NCBI GenBank assembly: GCA_033961575.1
Contig: CM066738.1
Location: 103,317,478-103,381,477, forward strand
Direction: 5' to 3'
DNA length: 64,000 bases
Origin: Aselliscus stoliczkanus
Taxonomy: Eukaryota; Chordata; Mammalia; Chiroptera; Hipposideridae
Made by a program: the position numbers and the translations under genes. Shown piece after piece: positions 1-12,735 of the stretch. The notes beneath the pieces were generated by a model. That model made no database searches and was not told the DNA's origin. It saw nothing but the letters and a program-made list of their open reading frames with translations. The number at the start of each line of letters is the position of its first letter. The first letter of the stretch is position 1.

Positions 1-800
1 GTTTTTGAGACTTCTGCAAATTTATTGATGATTTCATCAAAATTGACCTCCCTTGAATAGTCACATTCACTAAGCAGTTTAGCCACATTTGTCAATCAAT
101 CTCATAGTTGATTCAGGAATATTTTTCACCCATTTTAATTTCTGAAGTTTCCTTTCACCTGTAACAAGAGACATGTAAGGAGTTAAGGAGTGTCTCAAGC
201 ATAAAGATAAACTTGGCAGAGACCCATATCAATCCCATGTCACAGCAAATTCCAGAAACAGCAATACAATCCACATCTTTGTTTCTTCAGCAATTCTAGC
301 AGCTTTCAAATGTCCCCACAGTTGAAAAATTTTCACAAATACACGAAAAAACCCATCACCAGGAAACTTATCACAAATATCTGTTGTATTTGTGTCTTAA
401 GATTGTCTTCTGCCAAAGTCAGAGAAAGTGACTAAAGGACAACAAAGAAGGACTTATTTGAGCCATTACATTCTTGTCCAGTTCCTGGTGAAAGTGGCTC
501 AGGCTTCACACACGACCCGTTTAATTTTACCTGGCAATGTAAGACCAGTACCTTCGGTCAACATTTCTTCTTTAAATTAGATTCACTCTTTTATGTAATC
601 ATCCATTTCCTCACTTTTTTGTTTGTTTGTTGGCTGAAGTAACAGCTCTCTCCACATTTCTTTGCACTGATCTTCAAGGAAAAATTTTAAAACATTGTGT
701 GCCTTGTTCAAGGTGGATTCTGACAGTTTGCAAATAGTTTCGTATGGTTCCATAGAACAATGGACTTGAAGTCACTCAAGTTCGTGTGCCCATCTATGAC
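1..800 (-). pseudogene. Decayed hAT-type transposase-like relic
   Basis: Read on the minus strand, several short collinear stretches look protein-coding but sit in different frames separated by stops. About 780-555 is open for roughly 60 codons and includes FFLEDQCKEMWRELLL. Near 550-490 there is LTEGTGLTLPGKIKR. Near 170-80 there is GERKLQKLKWVKNIPESTMR, followed after a stop and frame change by a segment ending INKFAEVSK near position 5. The last block resembles the C-terminal dimerisation region of hAT transposases and hAT-derived genes (pattern ER-S-KLK-IK-LRSTM, then a DFDDII-like motif). No intact reading frame remains and the element continues past the left edge. The assignment is by pattern only; a processed pseudogene of a hAT-derived gene is the main alternative. 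Confidence 0.42.
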
Positions 801-1138
801 CGCTCCCACTGCTTACTTGTCGCTCACTATTTATAAACAAAAGCATGTAACTGAGTCCTTGTGAGCTGACAGCCAAATTAACTTCCACATGGAACACAAT
901 ATTTATTAAAAGATAAACAGTAAGAATGTGTTAGTTTAGGCTTACGTATATAATATTAATCACAACTGTAACCACAGTTGAACTTATTTGGGGAGGAATA
1001 TTGCATCAGTAACTTATTTAGAATTGCCAGCACATGGTGGACGTAAAAGGCAGACCAACTTTTAGATGGTTTTACTAGCATTAAATTCTCTACAGACAAT
1101 GCCCCCCTCCCCTTATTCCCACACGAGGCAGACTGTTC
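801..1138. other. AT-rich spacer, nothing recognised
   Basis: Unique-looking AT-rich sequence between the transposase relic and the first SINE. No ORF, known repeat or regulatory motif can be supported. Confidence 0.5.
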
Positions 1139-1153
1139 CTACTGCCTACTTTT

Positions 1154-1238
1154 GTTTGGGGTTTTTGTTTGTTTGTTTTTTTGAGGGCAGTGTCACCGGC
1201 CCTCATATGTGGGACCGAACCGGGGCCGCTGGCTTCCC
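1154..1238 (-). mobile_element. tRNA-derived SINE, copy 1 (5'-truncated)
   Basis: Minus-strand copy of the short tRNA-derived SINE that recurs six times in the window. In plus orientation it reads T-rich tail, GAGGGCAGTGTCACCGGCCC, the B-box region and then stops at GGCTTCCC, so the A-box half is missing. It is bracketed by a perfect 15-bp direct repeat, CTACTGCCTACTTTT, at 1139-1153 and 1239-1253, which is a clear target-site duplication showing L1-mediated insertion of an already truncated copy. Confidence 0.88.
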
Positions 1239-1253
1239 CTACTGCCTACTTTT

Positions 1254-2105
1254 AACCTACGATCTTTAACTAGAAAATTCACTGGCCTTAACGCTGGGGT
1301 TTAGCTCTCGGGAACATCTTCTGCTCCCACGACTCCATAACTTCTTACTGTCAAGCTGGTTTCATTAGAATAAAAAGAAATTAAAAACTGGACACCCAGA
1401 GGTGATTTTCTCCCACTCAAGCTACAACCCCTTTACCTGGGAAGGGACTCAGAGGTATGAGTCCAGTTCCATCCTTCTAGTCTCAAGGCCCATCTCTCAA
1501 GGCCACCTCTTCACAGGGAATACAGGCTTCTTTCTGGCCTTCCCTTCCTGTACACTCTTCTCCATGGCCTCTGGAAAGTAGGGTTCTTGTCCCATTTCAG
1601 CCACTAATTACCTTTGGGATCCTGGCAAAAAAATGTCTTTTCCTCCTGCCTCCTCACAAGCAAATGTTGAATTAATTCCCAAGACTCCTTCTAATGTCTT
1701 CAAGGGCTGGCTGTAAGGTCAAATGACCTTGGCCACTCGACCTGGGCTCCTGCAAATGGTGCCAAGGCAGTGAAAGGTCAGTTCCTGGCACCGTCCCTCT
1801 CAGGCTGTTCTCTGTACCCATTCCAGGGGCTCTGCTGACTTCTTACATTGCCATGTTTCCTTTCTGGCATCTTCAGAATGATTGGGCCCTGGCGACTTCC
1901 AGATGTCTCTCCCTCTCTCTCTTTAACAATCAGAGCTGGATTTCCTGGGCAGTGCCCTCCTCATGTAAACATTCTTATTTGTCATGGCATTGCTCTCAGA
2001 ATGTGCCAGAATGATTTCTAAAGGACAGCTCCTGCTCTGTCACACACCCACAACTTCTGCTCCATATATGCCTCACATCAAACTGTAATGGAAGATAGGG
2101 GTGGG
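1254..2105. other. Unrecognised intergenic sequence
   Basis: Mixed-composition intergenic DNA. A weak MIR-like resemblance exists around 1590-1680 but is too diverged to call. No gene seen. Confidence 0.45.
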
Positions 2106-2245
2106 GGTCCCTGTTCCCATTTTAGAGATAGGGAAACTGAGATGCTGAGGATTGAAATATATTACCCATGCTGGTGCCTGCAGCTGCGCTTTGGGTTTGA
2201 ACTGGGACTAAAACCCTCCTACCCCCAATTTCTTGTTCACTCACC
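2106..2245 (-). repeat. MIR SINE fragment
   Basis: Contains the MIR core in antisense orientation (CCCATTTTAGAGATAGGGAA, CTGAGATGCTGAGG) followed by the region corresponding to TTTGAACTGGGACT. Old tRNA-derived SINE shared by all mammals. Confidence 0.65.
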
Positions 2246-3344
2246 CAACATCACTCCAACGAGCTGAGCTCAGCTTGGCCCAGGATTCCTGGTTACACAA
2301 GTGACACCCAGCATGCACTTGGTTGGGGAGTAGAGACAAATGCAGTGCAGTGCTTTGCCGCTTAAGAATTTATGATCTCAAAATCACAAGATTTGTACAT
2401 TGAATATCAAGATGTGTGTAGAAATATATGAAAAAAAAGGAGTGAGAGCATTGAGATAGCTTGTTTCTATGACTGTATATTTTTATATCAGGACATAAAA
2501 ATCTGTTATCTATGGCTGGCAACCATATAGTTAGGAAAAGCTATATTGCCAGGTGTGACAAATTTGTGTCAAATGCCATGATTGTCCCTGTGATGTTTGT
2601 GGCAGATGGTGACTTTATAATGAAATGGCTCTCTTCCCACTTAGCTTATATGCAGCCTCAGAATCTTTCCTAACACAGCCCCCTATTTCCCACAGCATTC
2701 CCATGAGTGGGCCGAACTGGATTGTCCATCCCTGCTACGAAGTTTCAGGCTGATTATCCCAGGAAATGTGACATGAGAGAAATTTGGGTGGTTTGCCCTT
2801 TTAGCAGGCTGCTTCTTGGTATACTTTCTCTTTCCTGCACCCACACTCCTACCCATGCTTCCAGCTCTCCACAGCCCCCAAACAAAAGCTATAGGGGTCA
2901 ATGAATTGCCAGGAAGCGTGTAATGACACCTGACATATATAAGACATTTGCAGGAATGACAGCCATTTACTATGGAAATGCTTTTTATTTGCAAGGCAAT
3001 CCTCCCCGCTTGCAGAATTCTGAAGGCAGGTGTTCTTTGTAAAAGACCCCCCCAGCCAGGTGATTTTATGTGCCCCACTCTCTTGAGAATCAGAGCTTAA
3101 GCAATGCTCTATTGGAGATGTTGCCATTTCTCAGGGGTTGGGTCTTGCAGATTGAGTCAAATTGCTTAGACATTGTTCATGGGAACTTTCAGCCCTAGGA
3201 GTAGGTGGTGAGGGAGGTGTTTTGAGCACCAACTCTGCTCTTTGTCTCCTTCCATCACAGCCACTCTCCCTACCCTTTCAGGTGAGTTCCATGGTCAACA
3301 TCAGGAAATCCCAGAATTAAGGAGTTGAAAGGAGGCTGGAAGCC
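2246..3344. other. Unrecognised intergenic sequence
   Basis: No convincing gene or repeat. Short ORFs on both strands around 2683-3127 overlap one another in several frames and lack recognisable protein features. Confidence 0.45.
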
Positions 3345-3767
3345 CTGTGTTGGGTTCAATAATGTCCCTACTCCCTCAACCCCCCAAATTTCATCTCCAC
3401 CCAGACCTCAGAATGTAATTAAGATAAGGATCAAGACGAGATCATACTTTATTTGGCTGGGTCCTAAATCCAATGATAGTGTCCTTAGGAGAGACAGAAG
3501 AGAGACACACAGGGAAGAGGCCATGTGATGCGGGAAGCAGAGATCAGAGCGATGCAGTTAGAAGCCAGGGCACTTGGAGGCGTGTGAGCCGTGGCCAGAA
3601 GCCAGGAAGAGGTGAGGAAGGACTCTCCCCTACAACCCACAGAGGGAGCGTGGTCCTGCCAACAGCCTGATTTTGGGCTTCGGACCTCTAACAGAAAATA
3701 CACTTCTGTTCTTTTAAGTCGTCCCGTTTGTGGTAATTTGTTACAGCAGTCCTAAGAAAGGAATATA
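3345..3767 (+). mobile_element. MLT1-type LTR (ERVL-MaLR)
   Basis: Typical MaLR LTR order: TTGGGTTCAATAATGTCCC near the 5' end, CCTCAGAATGTAATTAAG, a GAGACAGAAGAGAGACAC segment, a GCC-rich middle, and a 3' end with CTAACAGAAAATACACTTCT and GTGGTAATTTGTTACAGCAG. It is a solo LTR of an ancient non-autonomous retroelement, and no internal sequence is attached. Confidence 0.75.
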
Positions 3768-3809
3768 CTTTCCAGATGATATATCGGCTCCCAAATTGTT
3801 TACTCCAGG

Positions 3810-3960
3810 CTCTGCTCTTGGGAGAGAGGGAATCCAAACCAAGATGGAGGATATAAACATCCTCATCTTTATACCCGCTGGTGAGGAAACTGAGGCACAG
3901 GTTTGCTCACAAAGCAGCTATTATGGGATGCAGGCGCCTAGCAGTTACACATAAGAAGCC
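3810..3960 (-). repeat. MIR SINE fragment
   Basis: Antisense MIR core, GAGGAAACTGAGGCACAGG, with flanking sequence of MIR type. It lies directly behind the MLT1 LTR. Confidence 0.6.
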
Positions 3961-5221
3961 CGTTCCCTAAGCTGTCTGCTGGAGAATGTGCGTGATTTTG
4001 AACATGAAGGCTCATAGCAGCTTCGTGAGGTCAGTGGCCTAAGAAAGATGGATGCAACTGTGGGCTACTACTGGGTGCCAGAAATAGGGTCACAAAAACA
4101 GAAGTGTGAGGTCCTTTTCGTAAGCAATGCTTGCACTGAACAGAACCATGGGGCCTTGGGAGTGGGGGATTAACCTCGTCTTCTACCTTTTGGGTAAGCT
4201 TAATCACCAGGTGCTTTATTTCACTTGCATGGTCGTAGATAGTGAGGACAGTTCATCAGGGCATTGTGCCCCAGAAAGCTGCTTTAACAATGAATAGCTC
4301 AGAAGACAACACAAAAATACTTCTCTTCCTCTTGTTTGATATAGTTTTTCAAGGTAAAATTTCTTAACCTATTTTTTGGGACCTCCTAGATGCAACCCAT
4401 AGTTGAGGGAGCAGAATCCTCAAGTCTTCTTGCCTTTTCCTGAATTTATGATGATCCCTGAAAGTAATAGAAAAGCATTAGCAACCTGTGCTGTATGTTT
4501 TCATAAACTTAAATAACCAGCTGGCCAATATCCTTTATCCCTGTTGGAAAAGAAAAGAAGTGTCCTCATTAATGATGATTTAAATTTCCAGGGCACCATT
4601 TAGTCCTTTTTGGTGGGCGGGAGAGAGGCAGTTCTCAGAGCACTGGGAGATTCTATACAAAGCAGCCCCCTGGATCTCCTGTGCTCCCAGCCTGCATGGG
4701 CTCATGTCTGAGAATATCAGGAATGGGGGAATCAGGAGAAGCAAAAGGAAAGAAGGAGAGGTAGAACATCTCAGTGTCTTGTGTCCTTGGGTGTGCTGTT
4801 TTTTCTTCCACTTTCTTCCCTGGGATAAAGCCCGCTTGTGCCCTGCTCATCCGCCTCTGTGCTCCCAGTATCTCGCTAAGGATGACTCAGAGGCATTGCT
4901 GAGCCAAGAAATTTCCACCGGCTGGCATGGCAGCCATTCGATCTCGGTAGCAGTCAAATGCAGACAGAGGAAGGCCTGTGTGAGTGAGAAGAGAAGGCAG
5001 TGAGGCCTCTAGCTTGAGATTTCCAAGAATGGCACCAGTTTATGTCGTGCCACCCAAAGAGCTAGCCGACCCAGATAGATTGAAATCTTGGGACTGCTCA
5101 GATCTCATTCCTGGTAGGCTCCACTGCCCATCCCATGGACAGAAGGAGCTATACAGAAGCACAGAGCATGGCTCAATTGTTGCCACCTGCCAACATGGGT
5201 TCTAAGAAGGGTCATTTTGTA
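3961..5221. other. Unrecognised intergenic sequence
   Basis: No gene or confident repeat. The 99-codon ORF at 4704-5003 has no recognisable domain and ordinary noncoding-like composition. Confidence 0.45.
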
Positions 5222-6292
5222 GGGTAATCACCCACCCCCTTATCCACCTGTTCACTTTCCGTGGTTTCAGTTACCCACCGTCAACCACAGTCTGAAAATA
5301 CTACATGAAAAATTTCCAGAAATAAGCAATTCGTAAGTTTTAAACTTCATGCCCTTCTGAGTAGCAGGATGAAATCTCGTGTTGTGCCTCCCCGAGATGT
5401 GAACCATCCTTTTGCCCAATGTCTTCACGCAGTAGACACTCCCCATCCAAGAGTCACTTAGTAGCCATCTTGGTGATCAGGTCCAAGATTGTGGTCTCAC
5501 AGTGCTTGTGTTCAAGTCACCCTTTTTTACTTAATGGTCCCCAAGTCCAAGAGTAGTGATTCTGGCGATTAAGATATGTCAAAGAGAAGCCGTAAAGTGC
5601 TCCCCTTAATTGAAAAGGTAAAAGTTTGGAAAGTAAAAAAATCATATGTTGAGGTTGCTAAGATCGACAGTAAGAACACATCTGTTATGGGTGAAATTGT
5701 GTAGAAGGAAAAGCAAATTCCTGCTAGTTTTGCTAGGGCACCTCAAACTGTAAAAATTATGGCCACAGTGCATGATAAGTGCTTAGTTAAGATGAGAAAG
5801 ATACGAAATTTGTAGATGGAAGACAGGAACAGAAAACTGACAACAAAATGTTCTGATTGACAGTAACGCATTGTGCCCTAAAGCTTTGAGCCTACATTGA
5901 GACTTCAGCCAGGGATCCCCTGAAAGAAGTGACCCCAAGCCATTTACTGCAGGTGAGGGATCGTTAACACAGATCCAGGAAGAGATTTGGCATTTTATCT
6001 CACATCATCACAAAGAGAAGAAGGGTGAGTACACTACAATAAGATATTTTGAGAGACCACATTCACATAACTTTTATTATGGTATATTGTTTTAATTGTT
6101 CTATTTTATTATTAGCTATTGTTGTTAATCTCTTCCTGTGACTAATTTATAACTTAAACTTGATCATAGGTATGTACGTATGTATAAGGAAAAAAACCCC
6201 ACATAATATCTATCGGGTTTGGTATATCCACGGTTTCAGGCATCCACTGGGGGTCTTGGAAGGTATCCCCTGCAGATAAGGTGGGACTACTG
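5222..6292 (+). mobile_element. Tigger1 DNA transposon, internally deleted
   Basis: Both ends of a Tigger1 (Tc1/mariner superfamily, pogo group) element are present. The left part has CCGTGGTTTCAGTTACCCAC and TGAAAATACTACATG; the right terminus has TATCCACGGTTTCAGGCATC and ends GTGGGACTACTG. Between them sits a remnant of the pogo-like transposase start (about 5535-5825; MSKRSRKVLPL near 5576) broken by stops. Most of the transposase is deleted, since about 1.07 kb remains of a parent of about 2.4 kb. Ancient, immobile copy. Confidence 0.85.
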
Positions 6293-7230
6293 GACTCTCA
6301 ACATATGCACTAAACACGTTTTATTGTCATGATTCCTGAACTATATTTTGATAAACTGGAGTGATTTATGGGATATATTCCAAATAGAGATTAACTACCC
6401 ATGCCCCCAGCCCTGGGCATCACATGTAGCAGGATGTCGTGTGGACACTCAGTCACTCCAGAAGGATGGTCCCTTCCAAACATCAGAAGAGATCCAAAAT
6501 GCTGCCTGGGAAACTGCCATTATGCGGGGTGGGGAAAGGGGTCAGGAGCCCCAGGGGGGGTGACTATGAGCTGGTCTGGATCTAGACCTGGCCCAGCTCT
6601 TCTATTAACTAGTTATTAACCACTAACTAGCTCTCAGGTGTGGAAATGTTCCTGTCCCCTGCCCCTCCCCACCAGGATCCAGTTAGCACACCTGCAGGAT
6701 GGGCAGGTTGTGTTCTGTGATTAACCAGGTCCCATCTATTCCCAATATTTCCTGATCTTGAAACCCACTAAGCATCCAGGTTACCCTCAGACCACTGGAC
6801 AGATGCCCAGAGGTTCTCTTGGATGGTTCCAAACCCTTCCTAGCCCTGAGAAGTTTGTAGATGAAAAAGAGGAGACCTCATAGCTGGTTGGTCTCCCCTC
6901 CCCAAAAATAATCTTAGAAAATATACCCCTTCCCTAAGGGGTGGAGAAAATGAATCAGTTAGAAATAAGGGGTGACAGCTCAGGTCAGGAAAGAATTTAC
7001 AAGGGGCACCTTCAGGAAGGCTGTTAAAAAGGAAGAGGCCTGTGGATTCCTTCTCCATAGATTGTCACAAAACTATAGAAGCAAACGAATAATCACATTG
7101 TCTGCTACATGATTGTGTCAGCTGCAGCTGGGAGAGGGTGGGGAGAGAAAAATACTACCCTGGGCTTCCAGTTATGCTCTGGTCACTGTTTAAATTTTAT
7201 TGAATAAATAATTACCTCTGTGGGTTTTAC

Positions 7231-7233
<3 letters not shown>
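6293..7233. other. Unrecognised intergenic sequence
   Basis: Mixed-composition DNA with no supported gene. Short ORFs at 6348-6619 overlap in two frames and show no domain. Confidence 0.45.

Positions 7234-7294
<61 letters not shown>
7234..7294. repeat. (CA)n microsatellite
   Basis: About 60 bp of CA dinucleotides with one missing C near 7260, running into C- and A-rich sequence to about 7325. Confidence 0.95.
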
Positions 7295-7296
<2 letters not shown>

Positions 7297-7325
7297 AACA
7301 CCCGCCCCCCCAAAAAAAACACCCA

Positions 7326-8599
7326 TTAGTCATCTGTCTGAAGTAAGGCTTAAATATATATTTAACACATGTGATTTTTTAATTTAGCGCCCTGATTCAG
7401 AGCAAGGCCTGAGCTGTTCATACCTCTGGGGGGTAAATGCTAGTCCTTTTGGTAAATTAGGTTTCTGCTTTCATTGCTTATTAGAATCTTGGCTTTGGGT
7501 TTTAATTTATTTGGAGCCAAGGCAAGAATGGAGTGCAATATGGATGTTTCTCATCGTGGCCCTTGTGAGGGTTGGGTGTGTGTGGTAGAAGGGAGCGAGT
7601 CCAGTGGGGTGTCCATGGGTCCAGTTCACAAGGACCCAAGAGGTACCTGAATTGCTTAGAACAAGAAGGGAAGCAGATAGCAGAGCTTTGCACAGACTCA
7701 TCTGTCTTTAGAGGAGTAATTAGTAAGCATCTTATAGTGTCTGTGCTGGGCTGAAAACAAAGGCATTGGGCAGTTAATGTTCCAGAACTTTCTTCAAGTT
7801 GAATGACCTTAGGTTCCAATAATTCTTGGAGAGTTTTGTGTAAGAGGTCATGGTGGCCTGGACATCACAGCCTTCTAGTGAGAATCGTGCATTTAGGAAT
7901 GGAAGCCTGATGCTCATTGGTGAGACAGGTGCTTAAGATTTACTCCAGCTGTGTGGGGAAGGTGGCGTCTGCCCTTCTTAACCAGCTCACCCCAGCTTTG
8001 TAGGAAAAGGGTACTGGGAGCTGACAGAGGCAGCACACAGCAGGAAAACAGCATGGTCTCCAAGAAAAGACATACTACCAAAGCCAAAGCTTAAGGCAGT
8101 AAAAACAACTTTGATCTATACCGCGATCTATTTGTACATAATTACTAAAATATGGCACAGTCAGCAGTGTGCTTAAATTAAAGATAAACCAAACCTGGAA
8201 ATGGCGCCAAAAGACTCTTATTGCAAACAGTCACCATTTAGCCCTTTCCTGCAGTAACGTGGTGGGATTTTATAGAGCTTGGTTCCATTTATTGAGCATT
8301 GCGTTCGATGATTGTGGCTCATCACAGTCCATACGAGCTCCTGGTCGAAGGCAGAAAACAGAAACCACAATACAATGCCAGTTCTGTAAGTACAGAGTGA
8401 GAAACAGGGGTGGGGGTGTAAATAAAGTTGACAGAAGGGGTGGGGAAAGCATCAGAGACTAAGGACTAGGAGGAAGAGAGGACTCCAGACACCAGAGAAG
8501 AAATGTCAGACACGCTGGGGTGAAAGGAACTTTAGGAATTGCTGGGAAGTTGCCTTTTATAATTAAATTCTAACTTAAATTTATAACCACTACCTTCAG
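7326..8599. other. Unrecognised intergenic sequence
   Basis: No gene or diagnostic repeat core. ORFs of 60-105 codons on both strands near 7500-7820 overlap and are not credible genes. Confidence 0.45.
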
Positions 8600-9075
8600 A
8601 TGGGCCTTCAAAGTGTGAGTGCTGTCTGGCACTATCCCTTTTATCCTGCATGGCCCCCAGGACCTGCCCCCCCTTACCTCCTAGACCCTCGCCTTTCTTG
8701 GTCAAATTTACCAAGAGTACCCCTATTCTGGGCTGCTGCACTTGCTGTTCCCTTTGCCCAAAATGCTTTTCCCCAATATCTTCATAGGCTCCTCTTTCAT
8801 CTCCTTCTAATCTTTACCCAAATGTCAAACTCTCTGCAAGGCCTTTTCTGTCCTTCCTATTTAAAATACAGCTCTGCTCACACTGGGTGCTCTCTATGCC
8901 CCTTCCCTGATTTATGGTTTTCAAAATAGTGTGCTATGTATTTTATTATTTATAATAATCTATTTCGTAACCTGTGTGTGGGCAGGGACTTTTGTCTGTT
9001 TTGTTCGCCCGCCTAGAACAGTAGTTGACTTGTGGTAAATAGTCCATAAATATTTGTTCAAGGACTAAATGAAAC
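8600..9075 (+). repeat. L2 LINE 3' end
   Basis: Sense-strand L2 tail: CCCAAAATGCTTTTCCCC, AAATGTCAAACTCTCTGCAA, a GGGCAGGGACTTTTGTCTGT segment, and CCATAAATATTTGTTCAAGG at the end. The 109-codon ORF at 8600-8929 lies within it and is L2-derived noncoding sequence. Confidence 0.75.
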
Positions 9076-9079
9076 AAAT

Positions 9080-9430
9080 TTTTTGTTATACCTAATTTGC
9101 TGTTTTACCCAGTCATCGAGGTCTGTGTTTTCTTTTTTCACTTGTACCATTCTATTTTTCATTTTTCAAATTTACTTTTTTTTCTTTTTTTTTTCTCAAA
9201 ATCTTCCTGGTCATTTTTATAGTCTCCTATTGCTTGCTTATTTTTGTCTTTAAACATTTGATGCCTCGTCGTTTTATATATTTTTGTGTCTGATAATTAC
9301 CTGATGGATGGGGTTGAATTCTGTGGTTCATAGTTTTAGTTTCTGCTGATTCTCACTCATGGTGGCCTATTTGCTTATATTTTTCATGTCTTTTGATTCT
9401 GGACTCACTGGTTGATCTTAATTTGGGGGA
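9080..9430. other. T-rich sequence, possible old L1 3' region
   Basis: Long T-rich runs and phrases similar to antisense old-L1 3' regions, but not diagnostic. No gene. Confidence 0.3.
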
Positions 9431-11759
9431 CTCCTGAGGGCCCGAAATGGGATGCCTTTATCCAGAGAGGACTTGAGTTCGCTTTTACTGAGGACCAGCG
9501 GCCTAATGCCAAGAGTTTCCATTTCTGTTCCCCATCCTATTTGGCTGAGGCCAGTGGCTTGGATTAATCATTGCAGTGCTGACCCTGGAAGCCAAGCTCA
9601 AGACAACTCAGCCTTCCATATTTGCTTACTCCCCAATCTTCCTACTCTAGGTTCATCTTACTTTTTCCCTCTTATTTAACATGAGCTCGACAATGCAATA
9701 AAAACAAACAAACAAAAAAGCCTGTTTTATGCAGGAGTCATTTGCAGTATGATACATAATACTACTAGAATAAACGCAGTTTTTCCTTCGGCTCCCGTGC
9801 ATTTCCACTTAGTGGTAAGCTTTATTTGTAGGGGTTAATGCTGAAACTCTCCTGTGCCTTTTTGTTCTCTCAAGCATAGTCCTTCATAAACAGGAAGTGT
9901 CTAATATAGAACTGATAAGCTGCTTAATATTTAAACATTAAGTCAGGCAAATTGACATGCTTTGTGGCTCTGCCCCTTTCTGTGGATGCTCTAGTTTCAT
10001 GGGGGTGGGGCCTCTTCTGACTATCGGAGCATGCATTATTCCAGAGAGCTTCCTCCTGTCACTCAGGATTAATGCCACGTTGTTGGTACAGCTTCGCCCA
10101 CCACCACCTCCAAGCCTGTTGCCAGCCGTGGTTTGGCAGGGCTGGGCCGGCCTCCCGGAGGCCTGTTTGTTTGTCCTAGCATTCATTACTTCTTGGCTCT
10201 CCTCCCATCTGCTGCCAGGGCAGAGTTATTTATATCAATTCTGAGCAGCTTGGGTGAGCTTGGCTGTGATCACTCACATCCTCAGAATGCCTTGCGTCCC
10301 CAAGTACTTCCCACGTGGTGTCCTCACAGGAAACCCTTCCCCACGGAGCCAGGGGGAACTCCTGTTTCCCGGGACAGGGGCAGCTGCCCTGTCCATCTGC
10401 TTGGCTGATGAGGTGTTTGCACTTGGACTAGGAGCCCTGGCCCGCAAAACATGCACTGGAACAAGCCCAAAGAGGCCATAACAGCTGCGTCATGGAGAAT
10501 AGCCTTTAAGCTACAGTCCTGGGGAATGGAGAATGGCTCTGAGGAGTGGAGCCAGGGAACCTCTCAGCCCAGGGTTACTTGTTGTGTGTCAAAGCTTCCA
10601 GAAGAAGCAGACATCGCTTAGAAGTTACCAATCTTCCCACTCCCAGGCATGCTCAGAACTCTGCAGCTCTGAGGCCACTGTGCACCCCCCTCGCTGCCAT
10701 CAATGTCACATTCCGCCTGTAATTTATCACCGCTCCTTTTTTCGACCAATAGAACTTCAGTATAGCCAGCATTCCACCGTTAGACACAGATTCAAGCCAA
10801 ACGAAGGTCTTCTCCTGTTCTGGCAGTGCTCTAACTCAATTAGCAAATTAACCGGAGTCCACAGGCACAGCTATCTCAAGAAATTAGATCACCTCTGAAA
10901 TCAATCAGGCTGGGGGTGGGGAGGGTCAGTCACCATTTTAAAGGAAATTGAACAAATCTTCGATAGTCAAATTCATACTCCTATTGGGGCTTACAGAAAG
11001 CAGAACCAGAGGGATGCATGACACTAGGGAAAGGCCAAAGAGGACATGGATGGGCTGGCAAAATTTTGTGCTGAAAATAAATATTCAAATCAAATGTATT
11101 TATAAGCCACGCACGATCAAATCATTATGCAGTGAAGCTGCTCGCAGGAAGCGTGCCCTATCCTACAGCCTCTGGGAAGGATTTCTGCCAGGGGAATATC
11201 AACATTGCACCACTAGGCCAGTGTTGAAATTCAGTGGGTGCTGGGAGGTGGCGACTGTGGGCGGTAAGTTTCAAAACATACATTTTGAAACACCCACTGT
11301 GCCTGGAATCATTGGTTCTGTGGAAGGCAGAATCAGCGGTGCTGTTTACACATCCACAGAAGGTTATTCTGATTCTCCTCCCATTGTAAGCAGACTGGTT
11401 CCACTTCTGGAAGAGCAAAACTGGCTGCCTCTGGCTTTGCCTTTTTCTCGTGCATGCAGCACTTGCCCCCGTGTATTGCCATTGGTTCAAATGTTCTCTT
11501 TGCTGGAAAAGAGTCCTTTCTCATTCTCTGATGGTTAGTCAGAATAAATATTACAATTTGGACTTTAAGCTTAGGACAGGCAGAAGGGCACTCTTCCGTC
11601 ACTTTCGTTTCTGGAGAAAGGTAAATAGACTGTGGCTTCCAGAACTTGATGGTGTTCTTTGATAGAGAAACTCTCTTGCTGACCACTAGTTCATTCCAAA
11701 GATAAAAAACAATATACATAAAACTGTCCCACTTCTGTTTATTCGTGAACGTTTTAAGG
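9431..11759. other. Unrecognised, relatively repeat-poor intergenic sequence
   Basis: About 2.3 kb without a confident repeat. The longest plus ORF, 10948-11538 (196 codons), overlaps minus ORFs at 11158-11490 and 11333-11719. It has no domain and reads as arbitrary sequence. It could contain conserved noncoding DNA, which cannot be judged from one genome. Confidence 0.4.
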
Positions 11760-11840
11760 GATTTTTTTTTTCATTTGATTTTTATCACAGGATATAAAAA
11801 AAAAAAATTTGATTTTTTTTTTTTTTGATTTAAGTTATAT
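11760..11840. repeat. Low-complexity poly-T / poly-A
   Basis: Three homopolymer blocks (T10, A12, T14) separated by TTTGATTT motifs. The A12 and T14 blocks are complementary and adjacent. Confidence 0.85.
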
Positions 11841-12735
11841 CGGTTTCTCTCCTGTTTTCACACCTTCAACCTCCCACTCGCCCTTTTAATTATTGGCAGT
11901 TGATCCTATTTCACCCAGAAAATGGAAGGAATTAGAGAAGCTCTATGTCCCACGTCCCTCAATCTACTAGCCTCCCTGTATCTGTCCCCATCAGCTTCAC
12001 TCCATTACTCTAGTGACCTGTCCTTCCCTCCATACAAAGTATCCCACCCCCTCCCATCTGCTGAAACCCTGCTGCTATGCTTTGCTCCACAGCAGTGCTA
12101 TGTTTTGCCTAGGAATACGCACATATGTAGCAAAGTAGAGAGAAATACATGGGAATGATGGACAGTAAATCATGAATAATGGTTATTTCTGGGTTTGGGG
12201 TATGAAAGTGGAGAATGTAATAATGAATAAGCAAAAATGTTCATTCTATTTATAATGTTTTATTTAATAAGCTGGGTTGTGGGTACACCTTTCCTCATAC
12301 CTAAAATATATTATAGTAAACACTTAATGAAAGGAAGGGGTTAGGCAAGAGGGGTCAACCAGATAACTTTTCCCGGGTCACTCAGTGGTATTCGTGGGTC
12401 CTGCAACCACTGATTTTTCTAAAAGTTTCCTCAGGATCAGTTTGGGCACTGAGTTGGCCAACATTTCCACCAGTATCTCCCAGTTCCCTGGTTCATGAAA
12501 TATGATTCTGTTAATACTAAATACCTGCCTTCTGCAGCTTGTATTCCATGATTTGTTGGTAAGAAATGTGAGCAGCTAACAATCACTTTGTTTCATTTCA
12601 TCTTCTCCTTTCCCATGTCCTTCCTATTATGGATAGCGTTTATTTAGGGGGAAAAACATAGGTAACTGATTTCTGGCAATGCTTTCTTCTCTCACAGGAA
12701 CAAACCTTCTGGAAATAAATTAATAGTATTTATCA
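11841..12735. other. Unrecognised intergenic sequence
   Basis: No gene or diagnostic repeat core found. Confidence 0.4.

Noticed and set aside
10948..11719. A 196-codon plus ORF with overlapping minus ORFs of 110 and 128 codons
   Set aside because: No domain or conserved pattern; frames overlap on both strands and no promoter or splice context is visible.
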